From Kribbella soli (GTDB taxonomy: Bacteria; Actinomycetota; Actinomycetes; Propionibacteriales; Kribbellaceae): a stretch of DNA of 64,000 nucleotides. The position numbers and the translations under genes were made by a program. The stretch's first letter is position 1. Each line of letters begins with the position of its first letter. Below, piece by piece: positions 57,950-64,000 of this stretch. The stretch is from NCBI RefSeq assembly GCF_004331345.1, contig NZ_SJJZ01000005.1:496001-560000 (forward strand), read 5' to 3'. The notes below the pieces were generated by a model, which was not told the origin of the DNA, searched no databases, and saw only the letters and a list, made by a program, of their open reading frames with translations.

Positions 57950-58948
57950 ATGGAACTGACGACTGTATGGTTCGTCGCGATCGCGACGCTGTGGACCGGG
58001 TACTTCGTGCTCGAGGGCTTCGACTTCGGGGTCGGGATGCTGTACCGCGTGCTGGGCCGGAACGAGCCCGAACGACGCGCCGCGATCAGCACGATCGGCC
58101 CGGTCTGGGACGGTAACGAGGTCTGGCTGATCATGGCCGGCGCGGCCACGTTCGCGGCGTTCCCGGAGTGGTACGCGACGTTGTTCAGCGGGTTCTACCT
58201 GCCGTTGTTCGCGATCCTGGTGGGACTGATCCTGCGCGGCGTCGCACTCGAGTACCGCGGCAAGCGGGACGAGCCGGTGTGGCGCGCGCGGATGGACGCG
58301 ATGATTGTCATCGGCTCGGTGCTGCCGGCCTTGCTCTGGGGCGTTGCCTTCGGCAACATCGTGCGCGGTGTGCCGCTGGATGCCGACCACGAGTACGTCG
58401 GCAGCTTCGGGACCCTGCTCAACCCGTTCGCGCTGCTCGGCGGCCTGACCTTCGTCGCGGTGTTCGTCACCCACGGCGCGATCTTCCTTGCGTTGCGGAC
58501 CACCGACGACCTGCGGGTTCGCGCCAACCGGCTTGCCACCCGCACCGGTGTCGTTGCCGCGGTGCTGACGATCGCCTTCCTCGCCTGGGCGCAGGCGTTG
58601 CGCGGCGACACCGTCTCGGTCGTTGTGACGATCGCCGCGGTCGTCGCGTTCGCCGGCGGCCTGGTCGCGAACCTCTTGCGCCGCGAGGGTTGGGCCTTCG
58701 TCGGTACGACGCTCGCGATCGGACTGGCCGTGGTGTCGTTGTTCGTCGCGCTGTTCCCCGACGTGATGCCGTCGACGCTGGATCCAGGGTCGACGCTCAG
58801 CGCAGTCGAGGCAGCGTCCTCGGCGTACACGTTGAAGGCGATGACGATCATCACGGCGATCTTCTTCCCCCTGGTGCTGGTCTATCAGGGGTGGACGTAC
58901 TGGGTGTTCCGCAAGCGCGTCACCGTTGAGCCAGTGGCGGTGTCGTGA
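57950..58948 (+). CDS. cydB: Cytochrome bd oxidase subunit II
   Basis: A 332-aa membrane protein with about nine TM helices. GYFVLEGFDFGVGML near residue 17 and PVWDGNEVWLIMAGAATFAA near 52 are family signatures, as is LRGVALEYRGKRD. It assembles with CydA to form the bd oxidase that passes electrons from menaquinol to oxygen. It starts 10 nt after cydA, and its stop overlaps the cydD start (GTGA). Confidence 0.95.
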   Translation: MELTTVWFVAIATLWTGYFVLEGFDFGVGMLYRVLGRNEPERRAAISTIGPVWDGNEVWLIMAGAATFAAFPEWYATLFSGFYLPLFAILVGLILRGVALEYRGKRDEPVWRARMDAMIVIGSVLPALLWGVAFGNIVRGVPLDADHEYVGSFGTLLNPFALLGGLTFVAVFVTHGAIFLALRTTDDLRVRANRLATRTGVVAAVLTIAFLAWAQALRGDTVSVVVTIAAVVAFAGGLVANLLRREGWAFVGTTLAIGLAVVSLFVALFPDVMPSTLDPGSTLSAVEAASSAYTLKAMTIITAIFFPLVLVYQGWTYWVFRKRVTVEPVAVS

Positions 58949-60570
58949 AGCCGCTCGACCCGCGGCTGCTGAAGCGCGCCCGTGGTGCCCGGGTCTTCCT
59001 GGCCGCGTCGGTACTGATCGGTGTCGCGAGTGGTGCGCTGATCATCGTGCAGGCCGTGCTGCTCGCACACGGCATCGCAGGCGTCGTACTGCGGGGCAGC
59101 GGGGTGACCGCCGTGGCCTGGGGGCTGGCTGCAGTCGTTGCAGGTCGGGCGTTGCTGGTGTGGGCGCAGGACGTGGTCGCACAACGCGCAGCCGCCGCAG
59201 TGAAGTCCACTCTGCGGCGGCAGGTGCTTGAGCACTCGCTGAAGCTCGGACCGGTCTGGCTGAGCGGTGAACGCAGCAGTGCGCTGACAACTCTGCTGAC
59301 AAAGGGCCTGGACGATCTGGACCCGTACTTCGCCCGCTACTTGCCACAGCTCGTCCTAGCCTCCACCGTGCCGGCAGGCGTGATCGGCTGGATGGCAACC
59401 GGCGACCTGATCGCTGCCGGCACAGTGCTGATCACCTTGCCGCTGATCCCGATCTTCATGGCACTGATCGGCTGGGTGACGCAGGCGCGTAGCAGGCAGC
59501 GTCAGCACGCGCTGGCTGTGCTGGCGCATCACTTCGCGGATGTGGTCGGCGGACTGACCACACTGAAGCTGTTCGGCCGCGCGAAGTCGCAGGAGCCTGC
59601 GGTACGACGGGTTACCGACCAGCACCGCGCGGCGTCGATGGGGAGCTTGCGGCTGGCGTTCCTGTCGTCGTTCGCGTTGGAGCTGTTGGCGAGCCTGTCG
59701 GTCGCATTGGTTGCTGTCGGCGTCGGTCTTCGGCTCGTTGACGGGAAGCTCGGACTCGAGACTGCGTTGATGGTGCTGATCCTGGCGCCGGAGGCGTACC
59801 TGCCGTTGCGACAGGTCGGCATGCAGTTCCATGCGAGCGCGGACGGGGTTGCGGCGAGCGAAGAGGTGTTCCGCGTGCTGGAGACGCCACTGCCTGCACG
59901 TGGCGAGCGCACCGACGTACCCGATCTGCGGGTGAGCCCGCTGTACCTGTACGACGTGACGGTCAGCTACCCGGGGCGGGATGTGCCGGCGCTGGAGGGG
60001 TTCGATCTGGAGTTGCGGCCGGGTGAGGTGGTGGCGCTGACCGGGCCGAGTGGCGCTGGGAAGTCGACGGCGCTGGCTGTCCTGCTCGGGTTCGTTGAGC
60101 CCGAGCGCGGTGTCGTCGTCGCTGCAGGCAGTGCGGCGGATGAGTTCGATCCGGTTGCGTGGCGGCGGCAGTTCGCGTGGGTGCCGCAGCGTCCCGGGCT
60201 GCGGCTGGGGACCGTGGCCGACAATGTGCGGCTGGGCCGGCCGGATGCGTCAGACGACGAGGTCCGCTTGGCACTCCTGGCTGCTGGCGCTGCCGACCTG
60301 CTTTTGGACAAACCGGTGGGGGAGCAGGGCCAGCAACTCTCAGGCGGTCAGCAACGCCGGGTCGCACTCGCCCGTGCGCTCCTCACCGACGCCCCCGTGC
60401 TGCTGCTCGACGAACCAACCGCCGGTCTCGACGCCGACACGGAAGCGTCCGTCATCACCGGTCTGCGCTCCAGCGGCCGCACAGTCCTCATGGTCGCCCA
60501 CCGCCCAGCCCTGATCGCCGCGGCCGACCGCACGGTCACCGTAGGCGCCCGAGAGTTGGTGAACGCATGA
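58945..60570 (+). CDS. cydD: ABC exporter subunit CydD
   Basis: A 541-aa half-transporter: a six-TM domain over residues about 15-300, then an ATPase with Walker A GPSGAGKST near 365, signature LSGGQQRRVALARAL and Walker B VLLLDEPTAGLD. With CydC it forms the heterodimeric exporter of glutathione/cysteine or heme-related cargo needed for bd oxidase assembly. The first residue codon GTG overlaps the cydB stop. In actinobacteria low-molecular-weight thiols other than glutathione are expected. Confidence 0.92.
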   Translation: MKPLDPRLLKRARGARVFLAASVLIGVASGALIIVQAVLLAHGIAGVVLRGSGVTAVAWGLAAVVAGRALLVWAQDVVAQRAAAAVKSTLRRQVLEHSLKLGPVWLSGERSSALTTLLTKGLDDLDPYFARYLPQLVLASTVPAGVIGWMATGDLIAAGTVLITLPLIPIFMALIGWVTQARSRQRQHALAVLAHHFADVVGGLTTLKLFGRAKSQEPAVRRVTDQHRAASMGSLRLAFLSSFALELLASLSVALVAVGVGLRLVDGKLGLETALMVLILAPEAYLPLRQVGMQFHASADGVAASEEVFRVLETPLPARGERTDVPDLRVSPLYLYDVTVSYPGRDVPALEGFDLELRPGEVVALTGPSGAGKSTALAVLLGFVEPERGVVVAAGSAADEFDPVAWRRQFAWVPQRPGLRLGTVADNVRLGRPDASDDEVRLALLAAGAADLLLDKPVGEQGQQLSGGQQRRVALARALLTDAPVLLLDEPTAGLDADTEASVITGLRSSGRTVLMVAHRPALIAAADRTVTVGARELVNA

Positions 60571-62180
60571 AGAGCCTGCAACTAGCTCGGCCGCAGCGCG
60601 GCGTGATGTGGAGGCTGTGGTTGGCGCTCGTGCTGGGCGTCGCGGCTGCCGGGTCAGCTGTTGCTCTGCTCGCTACGTCGGCCTGGCTGATCACAGCAGC
60701 CTCGGCACAACCACCTGTGCTGCTGCTGATGGTCCCAATCGTCGCAGTTCGTGCCTTCGGTGTCGGGCGAGGCGTCTTCCGGTACGTCGAACGACTCGTC
60801 GGACACGATGCGGCGTACCGGGTGCTGGGTGAGACCCGCGCTCGCATCACCGGGCGTCTGGAGAAGCTCGCACCACTCGGTTCGCAGCGGAAGGGTGATC
60901 TGCTCGCCCGGCTCGTGTTGGACGTGGATGCGGTCCTCGACCTCTGGCTGCGAGTCCTCCTGCCCGTTGCGGTCGCAACTGTCACAGCAGCCGCCACGGT
61001 GGGCCTCCTCGCGCTGCTGCTTCCAACAGCCGGTGCCGCTGTCGCGCTGGCGGTCCTGATCGCGTGCACCGTCGTACCGTGGCTGACTGCCCGGACCGCC
61101 GAGCGAGCTGAGCGCAACCTCGCCGGCGCCCGTGGCGACGTCGCAGCGACCACCACCGAGTCCCTGCTCACCGCGGCCGATGTGGTCGCCTTCAACGCGA
61201 TCGACTCGGTGCTGGACGACTTCAGCCGCCGCGACGCTCACCTGGCCGCCGCCGAACGCCGGTCCGCCTGGAGCGCCGGCCTAGGCAGCGCCCTGCTCGC
61301 CCTGTGCGTCGGGGGCGCCAGCGTGGCCGCGCTGGTCCTCGGCAGTACGGCGAACATCACCGGTGCTGTCTTCGCCGTACTCGTCCTCACCCCGCTCGCT
61401 CTGGCCGACGTACTCGGTGGAATCCCGGCAGCCGCCCAGCTGGCCATCCGCGTACGGGCGTCCCTCGACAGGGTGCAGGAACTTGTAGACACTCCAGCGC
61501 CGGTCACCGAGCCGACCAAGCCGCTGCCCCTGCCAACCGGACGCGACCTGCAGGTGAACCTGCTGCGAGCCGGGTACGACGGCCCGGACGTACTGGATGG
61601 ACTCAGCCTGGACATGCCGGCCGGGAGCCGTGTGGTGATCACCGGCCCGAGCGGCTCGGGCAAGAGCACGCTGGCCTCGGTCCTGCTCCGGTTCCTCGAG
61701 CCGCGTGGGGGAGAGGTACTGCTGGACGGTGTTGACCTGGCCAAGCTCGAAGGCGATCAGGTGCGGTCCGTCGTCGGGTTGCTGACCCAGGAGAGCCACG
61801 TGTTCGACACGAGCATCCGGGAGAACCTGCTGCTCGCGAAGCCGGGCGTCAGCGACCTGCAGCTGTGGAAGGCGCTCTACCGGGCGCGGCTCGGGCTGCT
61901 CGTCGAGAAGCTGCCGGAGGGCCTCGACACCATGGTCGGGGAGCACGGTGCGCGGCTCTCGGGTGGTGAGCGCCAGCGGCTCGCGTTCGCACGGCTGCTG
62001 CTGGCCGATCGCGACGTACTGGTCCTCGACGAGCCGACCGAGCACCTGGACGAGGAGACGGGGCGGGCGCTGCTCGCCGACCTGTTCGCGGCGGCGGGCG
62101 ACCGGACCGTGGTTCTGCTCACTCATCGCCCCGAGTTGATGCCCACTCACGTACCGCGACAACTGGTTTGCCTGACGTGA
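60567..62180 (+). CDS. cydC: ABC exporter subunit CydC
   Basis: A 537-aa half-transporter partnering CydD. TM domain to about residue 320 (RAFGVGRGVFRYVERLVGHD is typical of CydC); ATPase with Walker A GPSGSGKST near 358, signature LSGGERQRLAFARLLLADR and Walker B VLVLDEPTEHLDEE. ATG 60567 overlaps the cydD stop. It closes the four-gene operon, and ftsY begins 43 nt later with its own GTG. Confidence 0.92.
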   Translation: MKSLQLARPQRGVMWRLWLALVLGVAAAGSAVALLATSAWLITAASAQPPVLLLMVPIVAVRAFGVGRGVFRYVERLVGHDAAYRVLGETRARITGRLEKLAPLGSQRKGDLLARLVLDVDAVLDLWLRVLLPVAVATVTAAATVGLLALLLPTAGAAVALAVLIACTVVPWLTARTAERAERNLAGARGDVAATTTESLLTAADVVAFNAIDSVLDDFSRRDAHLAAAERRSAWSAGLGSALLALCVGGASVAALVLGSTANITGAVFAVLVLTPLALADVLGGIPAAAQLAIRVRASLDRVQELVDTPAPVTEPTKPLPLPTGRDLQVNLLRAGYDGPDVLDGLSLDMPAGSRVVITGPSGSGKSTLASVLLRFLEPRGGEVLLDGVDLAKLEGDQVRSVVGLLTQESHVFDTSIRENLLLAKPGVSDLQLWKALYRARLGLLVEKLPEGLDTMVGEHGARLSGGERQRLAFARLLLADRDVLVLDEPTEHLDEETGRALLADLFAAAGDRTVVLLTHRPELMPTHVPRQLVCLT

Positions 62181-62223
62181 CAAATGCGGGCGGCGGGCCG
62201 GGCGTCTGTCAAGATGGGGAACC

Positions 62224-63423
62224 GTGACCTCACAGCTCGTTTCTCTGCTCACCGACCAGGCTCTCATCACGATCGTCGTGGTCATCGCGGTCGTTCTGGT
62301 CGTCGGAACCACCGGCCTGGTCGTCGCGCGGCGCCGCCGCGCCGAGCTGCCGCCGGACGCTGCGAAGCCCGCCGTGGAGTCCGCCGAGGCCGCCGAGCCG
62401 AAGGTCGGTGACGACGCGGAGGAACCGCGGGACACCCCGACCCGGACGCTCGAGGACACCGAGCTGCCGGAGCCCGCGGCCGCCGTGGAGACGCTCGAGA
62501 AGCCTGAGTCCGCGCAGGGCCGGCTCGTTCGGCTCCGCGCCCGCCTGGCGCGTTCGCAGGGCTCCCTCGGCAAGGGGCTGCTTGCGCTGCTCTCCCGTGA
62601 CAAGCTCGACGAGGAGGCGTGGGAGGACATCGAGACCACGCTGATCACCGCGGACGTCGGTGTGGCGCCCACGCAGGAGCTGGTCGAGAAGCTTCGCACC
62701 CGGATGCGGGTCGAGGGCGTCGGCGCCGCAGAGGCCCGGGAGATCCTCCGCGAGGAGTTGGTGGCGCTGGTCGACCCGTCGCTGGACCGCTCGCTGAAGG
62801 TGAGCCGCAAGGACGGGCAGCCTGCGGTCATCCTGATGGTCGGAGTGAACGGCACCGGCAAGACCACGACCGTGGGCCGGCTGGCCCGGGTGCTGATCGC
62901 CGAGGACAAGCACGTCGTCCTCGGTGCCGCCGACACCTTCCGTGCGGCCGCCGCCGATCAGCTGCAGACCTGGGGTGAGCGGGTCGGCGCCCGCACCGTC
63001 CGCGGACCCGAGGGCGGCGACCCCGCGAGCATCGCGTTCGACGCGGTCAAGCAGGGCATCGAGGAGGAGGCCGACGTCGTCCTGGTCGACACCGCGGGCC
63101 GCCTGCACACCAAGACCGGCCTGATGGACGAGCTCGGCAAGGTGAAGCGCGTCATCGAGAAGTCCGCCGAGGTGGACGAGGTGCTGCTGGTCATCGACGC
63201 CACCACCGGTCAGAACGGCCTCACCCAGGCCCGCGTGTTCGCCGAGGTCATCAACGTCACCGGCCTGGTGCTCACCAAGCTGGACGGTACGGCGAAGGGC
63301 GGCATCGTGATCGCGGTGCAGCGCGAACTCGGCGTACCGGTCAAGCTCGTCGGCCTCGGTGAGGGTCCGGACGACCTGGCCCCGTTCGAGCCCGAACAAT
63401 TCGTCGACGCTCTGCTGGATTGA
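62224..63423 (+). CDS. ftsY: Signal recognition particle receptor FtsY
   Basis: A 399-aa SRP GTPase. An N-terminal TM helix (residues about 14-36) and an acidic Glu/Ala-rich linker precede the NG domain: GVNGTGKTTTVGRLAR (G1) near 202, DTAGRLHTK (G3), TKLDGTAKGG (G4) and GLGEGPDDLAPF at the C-terminus. It docks ribosome-SRP complexes at the membrane. Start GTG 62224. It usually follows smc in this phylum; here 11 kb separates the two genes. Confidence 0.95.
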   Translation: MTSQLVSLLTDQALITIVVVIAVVLVVGTTGLVVARRRRAELPPDAAKPAVESAEAAEPKVGDDAEEPRDTPTRTLEDTELPEPAAAVETLEKPESAQGRLVRLRARLARSQGSLGKGLLALLSRDKLDEEAWEDIETTLITADVGVAPTQELVEKLRTRMRVEGVGAAEAREILREELVALVDPSLDRSLKVSRKDGQPAVILMVGVNGTGKTTTVGRLARVLIAEDKHVVLGAADTFRAAAADQLQTWGERVGARTVRGPEGGDPASIAFDAVKQGIEEEADVVLVDTAGRLHTKTGLMDELGKVKRVIEKSAEVDEVLLVIDATTGQNGLTQARVFAEVINVTGLVLTKLDGTAKGGIVIAVQRELGVPVKLVGLGEGPDDLAPFEPEQFVDALLD

Positions 63424-63483
63424 TGTAGAGAACCGGTCACCGGCTCCGTCTCAGGGTAAAGACTCAACAAGGAGGAGACTCTG

Positions 63484-63891
63484 ATGACCAAGTTCATGCT
63501 GCTGATGAACATGGATGGCGGCAACAGCGACACCCCGATGCTGGAGTGGGACGAGGCCGACATGAAGGCCCACATGAACCACCTCGGCGAGGGCATCGAG
63601 CGACTGCGGAAGAGCGGCGAGCTGGTCGAGGTCCAGGGGCTGACCTGGCCGTCGCACGCCAAGGTGGTGCGGGCGGCCAGCGTGACCGCGCCGGTGCTGA
63701 CAGACGGTCCGTACGCCGAGTCGAAGGAGGTCCTGGCCGGCTACACGATGATCGACGTGGAGTCGGAGGAGCGGGCCTACGAGATCGCGGCGTGGCAGTC
63801 CGCCGCCCCTGGACCCGGCGGCGTACCGCTCGAGCAACCGATCGAGGTCCGCCGGGTGATGGAGTCGGATGCCGATCTCCACGACTTCTGA
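63484..63891 (+). CDS. DGPF/YCII-domain protein, ECF42 partner
   Basis: A 135-aa DGPF-family protein with TDGPYAESKEVLAGYTMIDV near residue 78, closely similar to the DGPF protein at 18631-19047. AAGGAGGAG lies 6-14 nt before the ATG. The last 23 nt overlap the start of an ECF42 sigma gene on the same strand. Here the DGPF gene is directly coupled to the sigma gene, whereas in the first pair they are separated by 56 nt. Confidence 0.87.
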   Translation: MTKFMLLMNMDGGNSDTPMLEWDEADMKAHMNHLGEGIERLRKSGELVEVQGLTWPSHAKVVRAASVTAPVLTDGPYAESKEVLAGYTMIDVESEERAYEIAAWQSAAPGPGGVPLEQPIEVRRVMESDADLHDF

Positions 63892-64000
63892 ACCGGACGG
63901 CGAGCTCGAGGACCTGCTGCGGGAGTTGACGCCGCGGGTCCTCGGCGCCGTCGTGCGCTGGTCCGGTGACTTCGCCGCGGCCGAGGACGCGGTCCAGGAG
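63869..64000 (+). CDS. ECF42 sigma factor, 5' part (cut by window end)
   Basis: The first 44 codons from ATG 63869 to the end of the window. The product begins MPISTTSEPDGELEDLLREL and continues into sigma region 2 (GDFAAAEDAVQE). It matches the N-terminus of the ECF42 protein at 17366-18574. The start lies within the DGPF gene, so the two are translationally coupled. The TPR-like extension expected downstream is outside the window. Confidence 0.82.
   Translation, partial: MPISTTSEPDGELEDLLRELTPRVLGAVVRWSGDFAAAEDAVQE

Noticed and set aside
1..64000. tRNA or rRNA genes
   Set aside because: No GTTCGA/GGTTCGAAT T-arm in a cloverleaf context or rRNA-like stretch was noticed in the intergenic regions.

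Overview
The window is high-GC DNA from an actinobacterium. GTG and TTG starts are common, several genes look leaderless, stop/start overlaps of the ATGA, GTGA and TTGA kind are frequent, and the housekeeping order coaD - DUF177 - rpmF - rnc - mutM - smc ... ftsY is typical of the phylum. The mix of sugar-uptake genes, many one-component regulators, ECF42/DGPF sigma modules and a DUF3494/sortase pair fits Propionibacteriales, most likely a Kribbella-like organism. The genus is an inference. No rRNA, tRNA, CRISPR array, insertion sequence or prophage was recognised.

Region 1 (1-13.8 kb) is a run of small accessory modules. Most pair a transporter or enzyme with its own regulator across a divergent promoter: a DHA2-type MFS with an XRE regulator and SDR, a CynX-type MFS with a FadR-type regulator, a MerR regulator with a small membrane protein, a DeoR regulator between two related MFS genes, and a TetR regulator with a P450. 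Palindromic operators can be read directly in five such gaps in the window (FadR, DeoR, TetR, ROK and BlaI), and the MerR gap has a 19-bp-spacer promoter.

Region 2 (13.9-24.8 kb) holds ddl and, about 6.5 kb later, DUF3515, a stand-alone RAM-domain protein and thiL-thiD. Between ddl and DUF3515 lie a carboxylesterase, a striking nested tandem repeat (cores followed by 4, 3, 2, then 1 copies of a 20-bp unit), a G-rich repeat tract, an ECF42 sigma factor with its DGPF partner, and a secreted DUF3494 protein with 23 TTPP repeats next to a class F-like sortase.

Region 3 (24.8-37.9 kb) carries carbohydrate genes: a ROK regulator facing HAD-MFS genes, an SMP-30 lactonase, a GxGYxYP protein, and an ABC sugar importer followed by a Gfo/Idh-aldo/keto reductase fusion. 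It also holds a CHAP-type lysin without a signal peptide, preceded by a small acidic protein.

Region 4 (37.9-51.1 kb) is core housekeeping: rpmB, an RlmM/FtsJ-like methyltransferase, a DAK2 (FakA-like) protein, recG, rsmD, coaD, DUF177, rpmF, rnc, mutM, a 66-aa coiled-coil protein and smc. Region 5 (51.1-64 kb) holds a lipoprotein, a sigma/anti-sigma pair, a threonine aldolase-like enzyme, and a BlaI/M56 pair divergent from cydABDC (cytochrome bd oxidase and its assembly exporter). ftsY follows, then a second DGPF/ECF42 pair cut by the window end.
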